A program made the translations under genes and the position numbers. Below, piece by piece: positions 17,083 through 26,213 of a DNA stretch of 64,000 bases (position 1 is the stretch's first letter; each line of letters opens with the position of its first letter). The DNA is from Thalassomonas actiniarum (GTDB taxonomy: Bacteria > Pseudomonadota > Gammaproteobacteria > Enterobacterales > Alteromonadaceae), in assembly GCF_000948975.2 (NCBI RefSeq), contig NZ_CP059735.1:806001-870000 (forward strand), given 5' to 3'. The notes beneath the pieces were generated by a model. That model ran no database searches and had not been told where the DNA came from. It worked only from the letters and a program-made list of their open reading frames with translations.

Positions 17083-20000
17083 TCAGAAGTGATCCTGTCC
17101 CCGGATAAAGCTGCCTTTGTCGCCGACCGCATAAATTTCATCATTATTTATGGTAACATCGTTGAGGTTTTCCCCTGAACCGGCGAAGGCGGAAATCCAG
17201 GTGACACCGTCGGCGCTGGTATAGGTGGCGCCGAGATCTCCCAAGGTGATATAGTTGCCGTTGTTATAAGTGACGGTATTGAGGTTATCGCTAAAGCCGG
17301 TGCTGAGCTGGTTAAAGCTGGCGGAGGTGCTGCCGGTAACGATAACGCCGTTATCGCCGACGATGATTGCTTTACTGCCATCAAAGTCGAGATCATTTAA
17401 CTGACCAAAGCCGGTGTTGGCATGGTTATCGCTCCAGGTGGCGCCTCCCGGTGTGGCGGTATTGTCCCGGTGCAGGATTTTGCCGTTCTGACCGACAGCA
17501 ACAAAGGCATTGTCATCATGGCTGATGCCGTAGAGGTGCTCCGTGGGGGCAGTACCGCCGCTCAGGGTTTCTACTACCCAGCTGACGCCGTCGCTGCTGG
17601 TCATCATCAAACCGTTTTCTCCGACAATGACATAGAGGGAAAAGGGGTTACTGCTGGTATCCAGCCCCTGATACCAGAAAACATCCTGTAAATTCTCGCC
17701 GGTAGGTACGCTTAAGGTTGACCATACCGAACCTGTGCTGCTGGTCATTACCAGGCCGTTATCGCCGACGGCAATAAATTCATTATTGAAAAACTCCACC
17801 TGGTTAATAATACCGGGCAAGGTAGTGGTGCTTGAACTCCAGTTCATGGCGTCGCTGCTCAGCCAGAAAACGCTGTCGCTGCCGGCGCGGATCACAGTGC
17901 CGTTGCCGTAGGCGATACCGTTAAAGTTACTGTGATCGCCGGTATCTACCTGGTTAAAGGTACTGGCATCGCTGGAGCCCAGTAGCTGAGTGTTGTTGCC
18001 GGCGACGATAAACTTGCCGCCGTCCCAGATCACATCATTGAGGGCGTCGCTGCCTAGGCTGGATAATAACGACCAGTTGATACCGTCGTTGCTGGTGATC
18101 ACTGTGCCGGTATCGCCTACCGCCATATAAAGGCCGTTGCCGTACTCTACCGCATATAAATTGGCGGAGGTGGTGCTGGTGACCGGCAGCCATGAAAGGC
18201 CGTCGCTGCTGTTAAGCACTGTGCCGTTGCCTCCGACCGCGACCAGTAAATCTGTGCCGTTGCCTGTGATATCGTATAGATGTTCGCTGGTAGTGCTGCT
18301 GCTTATGGTCCAGCTGATGCCGTCGCTGCTGGTTTCTATGGTGCCGTTTTCGCCGACGATCACCAGGGTGTCAAGGTCAAAGTTGACACCATGAAAAACT
18401 TCCGCTGAATTGGGGACTGAGGGGATCCAGTTCACGCCGTCAAGGGAGAACATGACTTTTTGCAGTCCGGCGGCGACAAACTCGCTGCCGGTGAAAATAA
18501 TGTCCTGCATGGCGACATCGACACTGATCTGCCGTTCGACCCAGACACCGTCATTTGAAGCGCTGGCGCTGCTTTCCTGGTTGATAAAAACAGCGCCGGC
18601 CTTACCGACGGCGACGCGCGTGGTGACTCCGGGGCTTAACAGGGTATTGCCGGCGGTGGCGGCGGTTAAACTGGTGAACTGTTCATGGTAGGCATGCTCC
18701 CAGTTGGTGGCATCGGTACTGGTGAAGGTGTTGTGATCCGCCAGCAAATAATAATGACTGCCGTCAAAACTGAGATGGTTGAAATCCAGTGGCGGCAGGT
18801 TGGGTAGGCTATGATCCCCCCACCAGCCTATTTCTTCCACCGACAAAGTAGCCAGGGCACGGCTCTGTACCCCGAGACTGTCTTTAATCAAATATAAAAA
18901 ACTGTCGGTACCGGAAAAGTCCGTATCCGGGGTATAGCTAAAGGAGGAGTCGTTGTTTATCGTCAATAGGCCCTTTTCTACCCCGGCTTCCACTCCCTCA
19001 TAGGTAATGGCGTCGCCGTCGATATCGCTGTCGTTGGCCAAAGGGATCGGCCAGCTGGTATCATCAACGGTGATGCTGGTGTTGGGGCGCAGGTGGTAAT
19101 CGTCGGGTTTGGCCTCTGGTTGATTATTGGCTAACACAGAAATCACCACGCTGGCGCTGTCGGTATTGCCATTGCCGTCGGAGATCTGGTATTCGAAGCC
19201 GTCGCTGCCGATGAAGCCTGAATTTGGGGTATAGGTAAAACTGCCGTCACTGCCCAGAGCTAGGCTACCGTTACTGACATTGCTCAGCGGCGTTGTCAGC
19301 ACAGTTAAAGCATCATTGTCGGGATCACTGTCATTGCTGAGCAGGCCGGGAATGTTGCTGTTATCTGCGGCTAAAATGGTGTCCTGGGCCAGAATGAAGC
19401 TGTCATTGCCGGCGACCGGCGGCAAGTTGATGCCGCTGATGTTAATGGTCACCTGGGCCGTGTCGATGCCGCCGTTGCCGTCGGTAATTTCATAGCTGAA
19501 ACTATCCTGGACTTCGTTGGCGGCCGGCACATAGTTTAAGGTATTGTCTGCTAATATGGTGACGCTGCCGCTGCCGGTAGTTACGGCGCTGATAGTCAGG
19601 TCATCGTTTTCTATATCGCTGTCGTTGCTCAGTACATTTAAAGTGCTGCTGCTCCCGGTATCTAAGGTAAAACTGTCATCTTCGGCTACCGGGGCATCGT
19701 TGACCGCCTTGATGGTCAGGGTCACTATGGCACTGACGCTATCATTGTGGCCGTCATCAACAAAGTAGCTGAAGCTGTCGATGCCGTTAAAGTCCGGATC
19801 CGGCGTATAGCTGAGCATATTATCCGCCAGACTGACTTCTCCGTGATCGGTTTGCAGGCTGTTGAGGCTGACGGTTAAGGTGTCGCCGTCTTCGTCGCTG
19901 TCATTGGCCAGGACATCAATGATAACGGTTTCATCTTCATCCAGGGCGGCGTCATCATCCAGGGCCAGTGGAGGAAAATTGACTTCGGTGACGGTAAGCT

Positions 20001-22293
20001 GCACGTTGGCCTGTGCCATGCCGCCACGGCCATCTTCAACGGCATAAATAAAGGAGTCGTTGCCGAAGAAATGTTCATCCGGGGTGTAGGTAAAGAAACC
20101 ATCTTCTGCCAGAGTCAGGCTGCCGTTTTCCACATCTTTAATCACCCCCGAGACCCTGAGGGAGTCGTTTTCGGCATCTGTGTCATTCTCCAGCACCCCG
20201 GGCAAGGCATTGCCGTCAACAATCAGCGGGCTGTTTTCGGGCGTTTGATAACTGTCATCGACGGCAACGGGGTCTGTGTTGATAACTTCTATTGCCAGGG
20301 TGACACTTGCCTGTGCCGTGCCTCCCTGGCCATCGCTGATGGCATAAACAAAGGTATCTATACCGGAGAAATCATCGTCCGGGATATAGGTAAAAAAGCC
20401 GTCGGCAGTGATGCTAAGCTCACCATGGGCGACATCTTCTATCAGAGGAAGTAGCACCACCAGGGTATCGTTATCGCCGTCGAGATCGTTTGCCAGTACA
20501 CCGTTGACTTCATTGCCGTCGGCGACTAACGGGGTATTCCTGTCTGTGGCGTAATTGTCGCTAATGGCAAGGGGAGGACTGTTGGCCGCCCCGACGCTAA
20601 TGGTGACGCTGGCTTGTGCCGTGCCGCCGCGGCCATCTTCAATGGCATAAATGAAGGAGTCGGTGCCGACAAAATTGCCGTTGGGAATATAGGTAAAAAA
20701 GCCGTCGCCGGCTATGGTCAGGGTGCCGTTGTCGACATTGTCTATCAGGCTTTGTTGTAGCTGGAGGGGATCGCCGTCAGCGTCGCTGTCGTTGGCCAGT
20801 ATCCCGGGCAAATCACTGCCGTCAACCACTAAACTGGTATTGGCCGGGGTGGCGTAACTGTCGTTGACCGCCAACGGGGCGCTATTGTCGCCGGCGACAA
20901 TAATGGTAACTAAAGCCGTGCTGACCTCACCCTGGGGATCCGATATCTGATAGCGAAAACTGTCCTCGCCGGTAAAATCCTCATTTGGGTTATAGCTGAA
21001 GCTGCCGTCGGTGTTTAAGATCAGCGTGCCAAAGTCGGGAGCCGTGACCGGGCTGGAGTCCAGGGTTAAGGTCTCGCTGTCGATATCGCTGTCGTTGCGC
21101 AGTACTCCCGGGGCGGGAACAGATAACTGCTGATTTTTAGCGATACTATAGCTGTCGGCAAGCGGCTGCGGCGCATCATTGACCGGCAGCAAGGCCAGGG
21201 TGACCTCGGCCTGGGCAAAACCTCCCTGGCCATCCTGGACCTGGTAGACAAAACTGTCGCTGCCGTTAAAGTTTTCCGGGGGATGGTAGCTGAAGGTACC
21301 ATTGGTGAACAGTTCAAGGTCGCCAAAAAAAGGCGGCCGCACCGGCAGCAGTGATAAGGTGAGCGGGTTTTGTTCATTGTCTACGTCGTTGACCAGCAAA
21401 TTGCCGCGGATCTCGTTATCTTCATTTTCCTCAAAACTGTCGTTCTGAGGCTCTGGCGGGGTATTATCTTCGCCGGTCGGCGGATCCAGGCGGATCTCGC
21501 TGCTAAAGGCGCTTTCCCCGCTGCTGTCGATGCCGGTGACCAGCAGGTAATAGCTGGTCTCGCTGTCCAGGTTGCCGAAGGTTTGCGGCGGAGCGGTGAC
21601 GGCCAGCAGGGCCTGGCCCTGGTTTAAGTCGGTAAAGTTTTCCCGGCTGACACCGGATTCGGCGGCCAGATAAAGGTTGTACCTGAGCAAATTGTCACTG
21701 GCTTGCCAGTTGGCGTTAATGCTGGTTCCCGGTGTCGCACGTTCGGCGTTGACTTCTTCCAGCTGCCGCCTTTGCCAGTTGACTGTGACACTGTCCACCT
21801 GTAGCTGGTTGCCGTCTATGTCTTTGCTCCATAAGCCTAAGGTTACCGGGCCGGAGAACAGGCCGAAGTCCGCGGGATTGATGTTGGTCTCGGTGTGATG
21901 AAAAGGGGCGCCGCTGCAGCTGGCCTGGGTCTGGCAAAGGTATAGCAGCTCCTGCTGCTGGTTAAAGCTGATGGCGACCGAGGCCAGGCCGTCGGGATCT
22001 TCTACATCCACCGAAAGCAACAGGTTGCCGTCGAAGCTTTCATTATTTACCGGATGGCTGAACTTGCCGCTGGCATTGATAGTGGCGCTATTTACCACGG
22101 CTTTGGCGGCGGCTGATTCATTATTCTGGCCGCTGCGGTTAAAGCTTGGGGTGATCACAGGGTCAGCAACCGGTGTTATCACCGGCTCCTGATCCGGCTG
22201 TGCTTCTTTGTCAGAGCCGCTGTTACAACCGCTTAATACCGCAAAGACAAGGAACAGCAGGTTTAACTTTACTAAAAAGGTGTTGCTGAGCAT
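17083..22293 (-). CDS. Giant lipoprotein: nine cadherin-like repeats plus Ycf48-like propeller
   Basis: A 1736-residue exported lipoprotein with lipobox 'LSGC' followed by Asn, not the Asp inner-membrane retention signal, so the outer membrane is expected. After an N-terminal low-complexity part and a fibronectin-III-like domain (about 180-270) come nine tandem cadherin-like (Big_9/tandem-95 type) repeats, each opening with a variant of 'PLAVNDSYATPAN' and containing 'LANDSDADGD' and 'DSFIYAIEDGRGG'. The calcium-binding-like aspartates suggest Ca-stiffened rods. The last 530 residues are a series of blades of the pattern 'VGxxGTVxxSSDGxxW', a Ycf48/BNR-like beta-propeller. The likely role is adhesion or binding of a surface ligand. 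GGAAAG precedes the ATG. It is third in the operon, 15 nt after the FecR gene. Confidence 0.83.
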   Translation of the reverse strand: MLSNTFLVKLNLLFLVFAVLSGCNSGSDKEAQPDQEPVITPVADPVITPSFNRSGQNNESAAAKAVVNSATINASGKFSHPVNNESFDGNLLLSVDVEDPDGLASVAISFNQQQELLYLCQTQASCSGAPFHHTETNINPADFGLFSGPVTLGLWSKDIDGNQLQVDSVTVNWQRRQLEEVNAERATPGTSINANWQASDNLLRYNLYLAAESGVSRENFTDLNQGQALLAVTAPPQTFGNLDSETSYYLLVTGIDSSGESAFSSEIRLDPPTGEDNTPPEPQNDSFEENEDNEIRGNLLVNDVDNEQNPLTLSLLPVRPPFFGDLELFTNGTFSYHPPENFNGSDSFVYQVQDGQGGFAQAEVTLALLPVNDAPQPLADSYSIAKNQQLSVPAPGVLRNDSDIDSETLTLDSSPVTAPDFGTLILNTDGSFSYNPNEDFTGEDSFRYQISDPQGEVSTALVTIIVAGDNSAPLAVNDSYATPANTSLVVDGSDLPGILANDSDADGDPLQLQQSLIDNVDNGTLTIAGDGFFTYIPNGNFVGTDSFIYAIEDGRGGTAQASVTISVGAANSPPLAISDNYATDRNTPLVADGNEVNGVLANDLDGDNDTLVVLLPLIEDVAHGELSITADGFFTYIPDDDFSGIDTFVYAISDGQGGTAQASVTLAIEVINTDPVAVDDSYQTPENSPLIVDGNALPGVLENDTDAENDSLRVSGVIKDVENGSLTLAEDGFFTYTPDEHFFGNDSFIYAVEDGRGGMAQANVQLTVTEVNFPPLALDDDAALDEDETVIIDVLANDSDEDGDTLTVSLNSLQTDHGEVSLADNMLSYTPDPDFNGIDSFSYFVDDGHNDSVSAIVTLTIKAVNDAPVAEDDSFTLDTGSSSTLNVLSNDSDIENDDLTISAVTTGSGSVTILADNTLNYVPAANEVQDSFSYEITDGNGGIDTAQVTINISGINLPPVAGNDSFILAQDTILAADNSNIPGLLSNDSDPDNDALTVLTTPLSNVSNGSLALGSDGSFTYTPNSGFIGSDGFEYQISDGNGNTDSASVVISVLANNQPEAKPDDYHLRPNTSITVDDTSWPIPLANDSDIDGDAITYEGVEAGVEKGLLTINNDSSFSYTPDTDFSGTDSFLYLIKDSLGVQSRALATLSVEEIGWWGDHSLPNLPPLDFNHLSFDGSHYYLLADHNTFTSTDATNWEHAYHEQFTSLTAATAGNTLLSPGVTTRVAVGKAGAVFINQESSASASNDGVWVERQISVDVAMQDIIFTGSEFVAAGLQKVMFSLDGVNWIPSVPNSAEVFHGVNFDLDTLVIVGENGTIETSSDGISWTISSSTTSEHLYDITGNGTDLLVAVGGNGTVLNSSDGLSWLPVTSTTSANLYAVEYGNGLYMAVGDTGTVITSNDGINWSLLSSLGSDALNDVIWDGGKFIVAGNNTQLLGSSDASTFNQVDTGDHSNFNGIAYGNGTVIRAGSDSVFWLSSDAMNWSSSTTTLPGIINQVEFFNNEFIAVGDNGLVMTSSTGSVWSTLSVPTGENLQDVFWYQGLDTSSNPFSLYVIVGENGLMMTSSDGVSWVVETLSGGTAPTEHLYGISHDDNAFVAVGQNGKILHRDNTATPGGATWSDNHANTGFGQLNDLDFDGSKAIIVGDNGVIVTGSTSASFNQLSTGFSDNLNTVTYNNGNYITLGDLGATYTSADGVTWISAFAGSGENLNDVTINNDEIYAVGDKGSFIRGQDHF

Positions 22294-22308
22294 AAGTACT
22301 TTCCGGTG

Positions 22309-23703
22309 TTAAGGGGTTTCTGACAATAAATAGCTGCCGGCGGCATTTACCGTGCTGTTTTCCTGCTCTGCCAGGGAAAAATCGCCGATAATTTCACTGG
22401 CATTGTTTAACAGTAAACCGTTGATTTCTCCCTCGGCCAGGGCATTGCCGTGACTGGCAAAGTTGACCTTCATTTCCAGCTCTTGTGTGCCGATAATGCC
22501 GTTAAAGGCCGCAAACCATTCGCCGCCGTTATCGCTAAAGGACAGCTGTCCCTGTGTCACCCGGGCGGTATCAAAGTTTATCGACATCGACAGGTTTAAG
22601 TCGCTGAACTCTCCGGCGGATCCGGTGAGGTTAAATTCGCTGAGCTGGTTAAATTCCACCTGCCCGCTGCGGGAAGCGATCACTTCGGGAGAGGTGGGCT
22701 CAAGCGAGCCCCAGGTTTCATCATTATCCACCCAGCTTTCGCCGGAGAGATCAAATTCCGGATCGATATCGCTGCCGTAGGATGCTTCGGGGGCACCCGT
22801 ATCCAGGGGGTCGCTGACCCCCAGAGCCAACTCCTGGGTTTGTTCCTGGCTTTGTGCCGGGGGAGCGCTACTTGCCGCAGCCCCCTGGTTGTCACTTTCT
22901 CCTGTGCCACTTGCCGGACTTGTGCCTGTGCTTGCTGTTTGTTCCTGCTTGTCTGTACCTTGTGCTGTTTGGGCTTGCTCACTCTGATTTTCTTCTGCCG
23001 GGGCTTCTTCCTGGCTTTCTTCTTCGTTGGCCGCGGCTGCGGGAATGGCTTTACTGTGCCCCCGGGTAAAAACCTTAGGCACTTCCAGGGTAAAATTAAC
23101 GGCACCGTCCGGCAGAACCTGAGCAAAGGCATTGGCTTCGTCATGACCCAGGCTAAAGCTTTGCGGCTGCGAGCCCGTGGTCACCTGGACATCGATATTG
23201 CCTTGCCACACCGCAAGAAACAGCGAGCCCTTGTTCATTTCGACTTCATAGTGGGTGCCGCGCACTCCTATGCTGGCCACAGGCGTTTTCATCTTATATT
23301 GCTTGCTGCTGCTTTTCAGCGCCCCGGTGACGGTGCGCAGCCCGCCTTTAAGTAGCTCTATGCTGACACTGTCTGCCTTGTTTTTCTGGTTAACCTGGTA
23401 ATCTAAAATCGCTACCTGGGTATGGGGCTGCAATGACAGCAGGCCGCCGTCGGCCATGCGGATCTGGGTATTGCTTAAGGCGCCGGTGCTCACGGTATCC
23501 TGTACATAGACAGGGGAGCGCCTTTTCAGGGGGCGTTCCCGGGCATTCTGCCTGGCAATCACCCGTCCCCGGGCCACTATGGTTTTACCGGCATTGACCT
23601 GGGGCTCGGCAGAATGAGCCACTTGTGTTGCCACTTGCAGCGGAAGTAATAAGGCACAGGCGGGCAGGGAAAATAAAACAGCATAGGTCTTGGTGAGTTT
23701 CAT
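22309..23703 (-). CDS. FecR-domain protein with acidic linker and C-terminal beta domain
   Basis: A 464-residue exported protein. Signal peptide about 1-32 ('LPLQVATQVAHSA'). A FecR domain follows (about 45-200: 'VQDTVSTGALSNTQIRMADG', 'TPVASIGVRGTHYEVE'). Next is a Gln/Glu/Ala/Ser-rich stretch (about 220-300) and a C-terminal beta-rich domain whose last strands, 'INGLLLNNASEIIGDFSL', resemble the barrel of transferrin-binding-protein-like surface lipoproteins. No sigma factor lies nearby, so it is unlikely to be a FecR anti-sigma sensor. This stand-alone periplasmic FecR type often travels with TPR and CHASE2 proteins. ATG 23703 has AAGGAAAAG seven bases upstream. It is second in the operon. 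Confidence 0.8.
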   Translation of the reverse strand: MKLTKTYAVLFSLPACALLLPLQVATQVAHSAEPQVNAGKTIVARGRVIARQNARERPLKRRSPVYVQDTVSTGALSNTQIRMADGGLLSLQPHTQVAILDYQVNQKNKADSVSIELLKGGLRTVTGALKSSSKQYKMKTPVASIGVRGTHYEVEMNKGSLFLAVWQGNIDVQVTTGSQPQSFSLGHDEANAFAQVLPDGAVNFTLEVPKVFTRGHSKAIPAAAANEEESQEEAPAEENQSEQAQTAQGTDKQEQTASTGTSPASGTGESDNQGAAASSAPPAQSQEQTQELALGVSDPLDTGAPEASYGSDIDPEFDLSGESWVDNDETWGSLEPTSPEVIASRSGQVEFNQLSEFNLTGSAGEFSDLNLSMSINFDTARVTQGQLSFSDNGGEWFAAFNGIIGTQELEMKVNFASHGNALAEGEINGLLLNNASEIIGDFSLAEQENSTVNAAGSYLLSETP

Positions 23704-23716
23704 CGACTTTTCCTTT

Positions 23717-25033
23717 TCAGAAGTCATAGCGAATGGCGCTGGAAACAACCGTTCTGTCGTATTGGTATAAAACGAAATTACTTTCGTTATCTAAATAGTT
23801 GGCTTTTAGCAGCCAGCGCCAGCGCTCGGCAAAAAGCTGCTGGTAGCTGAGTTCGGCAGACCATAAGGTATCATCCCGGACATCATTAAACAGCGGATGT
23901 ATGCCCTGGTATTCTGAGCGGATATAATTGATTTTTGCCGTCAAGCTGATACTGGTGCCGAAATAGGCCCGGGCCTGGTAACCTATACCCCATAAGTCCC
24001 GGCCGAGATAATCAAAGGCGGAATTGTCTGATTCTTCTTTACCTAAGGTCAGCGTCAGACGGTCGCTCACCCCCAGCACCGAAATCTGGTACCAGAGATT
24101 GATCAGCGCCTGTTTTTTATCAAGATCTTCCTGTTCAAAGGTTTGCTGCGCCAGGATCAGTGAAGCCCCTAATTCATGTTTATTGAGCTGATAGCTGACG
24201 CTGGTCGAAGCGCCAAGATAATCCAGGTAATGGCTGTGATCCAGCCAGAAGGGGCGGTAAAACAGATTCAGGTTGGTTTTTATCCGGCGAAATTTTCCCT
24301 GCCAGCCGCCGGAGACATCGCCGTATAAACGGGTCATTTGTGGGTTGTCCTGGTAATCGGCGTAGCTGAATTTAGTGAGGCCATAGAAGCTATGCTGTTT
24401 ATTGAGGGGTTTAGTGTAGCTGACCTGGGCCTGGGTCCGGATAAAGGTATCTTCCTGGGCCAGACTGGTGTCGAACAGTTGTATCTGGCCCAGGGACGGA
24501 ATATCGACAAATTCGTCGTTAATGCCGCTGTTGGCATTATCGTCATAACCTATGCCCAGCTGGATCTGGCTGTGCCAGCTGCCGCCGGTGTTTTGCTGAC
24601 GTTTTTTGATCAGGGTAAGAAATTTGGCAATATCCGGGTATTTGCTCTTTTTATCCTGGGTGGCCAGCTGTTCGAATTCTGTTTTGGCCGCCGCCAGGTT
24701 GCCGCTGGCGAAATAACTGCCCGCCAGGGCATAGCGGGCCTCCAGCCATTGGGGATAGTCATATAATACCCGTTCCAGGGCGAAGATGGCCCTGTGATGC
24801 TCGCGCATGCTCTGGGCGGCCAGGGCAAAGGCAAAATCAAAGTTGGTTTCTCCTTCGTGGATATCCTGGTGCCTTAACGCCAGCTGGTAGGCTTGCTGGT
24901 TTTTCTTTTGTTTAAGCAGGGCCAGTATTTTATCTGCGGCAGGGGGCTGCTGTGCGGAGAGTTGGCCGCAGACGAGGCAAAAAAAGACAAACAGCAAGAT
25001 ATGCCCGAGGTTAAGGTCTTTTCTATCTTCCAT
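23717..25033 (-). CDS. Slam-like TPR plus outer-membrane beta-barrel protein
   Basis: A 438-residue outer-membrane protein. Signal peptide about 1-27. TPR-like helices fill about 30-150 ('AFALAAQSMREHHRAIFALE', 'RYALAGSYFASGNLAAAKTE'). The rest is a beta barrel starting 'SQIQLGIGYDDNANSG' and ending 'SSAIRYDF' with the terminal Phe expected of BAM substrates. The last strands contain 'NESNFVLYQYDR', close to the conserved end of DUF560/Slam surface lipoprotein assembly modifiers. Slam proteins move lipoproteins to the cell surface, and a giant lipoprotein is encoded two genes downstream, so that role is plausible. It is inferred from architecture and context. First gene of the six-gene minus-strand operon. 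Confidence 0.72.
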   Translation of the reverse strand: MEDRKDLNLGHILLFVFFCLVCGQLSAQQPPAADKILALLKQKKNQQAYQLALRHQDIHEGETNFDFAFALAAQSMREHHRAIFALERVLYDYPQWLEARYALAGSYFASGNLAAAKTEFEQLATQDKKSKYPDIAKFLTLIKKRQQNTGGSWHSQIQLGIGYDDNANSGINDEFVDIPSLGQIQLFDTSLAQEDTFIRTQAQVSYTKPLNKQHSFYGLTKFSYADYQDNPQMTRLYGDVSGGWQGKFRRIKTNLNLFYRPFWLDHSHYLDYLGASTSVSYQLNKHELGASLILAQQTFEQEDLDKKQALINLWYQISVLGVSDRLTLTLGKEESDNSAFDYLGRDLWGIGYQARAYFGTSISLTAKINYIRSEYQGIHPLFNDVRDDTLWSAELSYQQLFAERWRWLLKANYLDNESNFVLYQYDRTVVSSAIRYDF

Positions 25034-25218
25034 GTTAACGGGGAAACAATTGTTATTGTTAATAAGCGTTTAGCGCTAAGTATAGTCAGGGGGAAAAATT
25101 TCGCCCGGGCAATGGCGGGAAATAATTAACGGAAATGTTAATTGTTCGCGGGCAATTCAGCTTGCGTTCAGTTTGGTTGCGGTTAAATAGGCTTAAGTTG
25201 ATAAATCAGGAAGAAAAA

Positions 25219-26013
25219 ATGACCGATATAAAAAAGATGCGCACGAAAAAGTCTATATTCTCCGGCTACCTTTGGTTTTTTGTTTACCTGCTTGTTGCCC
25301 TGGCCAGTATTAACCTGGTTTTTGCCATGCAGGCGGTGGCGGCAGAAACGGCAAGCCAGGAAAAGAGCCGGGTATCTTATAGCAGCGGTAAGATGCTGGC
25401 CGCCGAGATCAATGCCGACAGCAAAGTGCTTAAAGGCAAAAATACCGCCACCAACAAGCTCAGGGGGACGAAAGGGGCAAGTACAGAATTAACGGCGCTG
25501 AACTTGAATATTTTTCTGCATGACTTTGCCATTTTTGATGCCAGCACCGAACTGGCGCGGGATATCGACGAGGACGGCTATTTCAGGGAGTTTACCCTGG
25601 TCTTTGATGCCGATGTAGACTCCGGGGTTGCCGAGGTCTATGCCGAAATTTACCTGAGCCGGGATGGCGGTCCCTGGTTGCACCATTTCACCACAGACGT
25701 ATTTACGATTGTCGGTGACAGCAGTGAAGATCAGTACGAGGTTAACTCCAGTCTGGTGGAAGGTTTCCCCAGTGATCATTATGATATTTTGATCGACCTT
25801 TACGAGCCCGGGTTTGATGAAGTCGTGGCCACATATAGCTCGGATGACAACAATGCCTTATATGCCCTGCCGCTGGAAGATGCCACTTATGATGCCGTTG
25901 AAGTGATAGTGGTGTATGACGATGACCATGGCGGGAGTTTTTCATGGGGATTATTGTTCGCCGGTGCCGTGCTGTTGGCGGTGCGCCGTAAAATGTCGGC
26001 AAGGCGGGGTTAG
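25219..26013 (+). CDS. Choice-of-anchor H family protein with GlyGly-CTERM tail
   Basis: A 264-residue exported protein. An N-terminal hydrophobic helix (about 16-40, 'FFVYLLVALASINLVFAMQA') acts as a signal. The core 'DIDEDGYFREFTLVFDADVD', 'VYAEIYLSRDGGPW' and 'YDILIDLYEPG' matches the choice-of-anchor H family. The C-terminus has Asp residues, Gly-Gly ('HGGSFSW'), a hydrophobic segment and 'RRKMSARRG', which fits a GlyGly-CTERM (rhombosortase) sorting signal. The family has no known function. ATG 25219 was chosen over an upstream frame extension because AGGAAG sits six to seven bases before it. It is divergent from the Slam-like operon, sharing a 185-bp intergenic region. Confidence 0.75.
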   Translation: MTDIKKMRTKKSIFSGYLWFFVYLLVALASINLVFAMQAVAAETASQEKSRVSYSSGKMLAAEINADSKVLKGKNTATNKLRGTKGASTELTALNLNIFLHDFAIFDASTELARDIDEDGYFREFTLVFDADVDSGVAEVYAEIYLSRDGGPWLHHFTTDVFTIVGDSSEDQYEVNSSLVEGFPSDHYDILIDLYEPGFDEVVATYSSDDNNALYALPLEDATYDAVEVIVVYDDDHGGSFSWGLLFAGAVLLAVRRKMSARRG

Positions 26014-26175
26014 TCATAGCGGTAGCCGGGAGGCTGGCAACCTGCTTACTGTTGTCAGCCGTATCGCCGGGGGAGCGTCTGGCCTTCCTTTGATTTCGTT
26101 AGTTAAAGCGTTCGATTAGTTTATAAATTTTGTTTTAATCGCTTGTTTTTTATCCGGCTTTTCATGATAATAAAT

Positions 26176-26194
26176 GCAAATCATTATCATTAGC
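26176..26194 (+). promoter_or_regulatory. Putative Fur box upstream of the PepSY operon
   Basis: The sequence gcaaatcattatcattagc is close to the classical GATAAT/ATTATC Fur pattern. It sits 20 bp before the first start codon of the three-gene membrane operon, where Fur binding would block transcription when iron is plentiful. Confidence 0.75.
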
Positions 26195-26213
26195 GTAATT
26201 GCCGGAGCCAGCT

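Noticed and set aside
22840-23355. 171-codon frame on the opposite strand of the FecR gene
   Set aside because: Cys/Leu-rich mirror of the acidic Gln/Glu-rich linker; the FecR frame has clear domain motifs and a good start.
22309-23703. FecR protein as an anti-sigma regulator of an iron transporter
   Set aside because: No ECF sigma factor or receptor lies beside it, and the architecture (secreted, acidic linker, beta domain) differs from membrane-spanning FecR.
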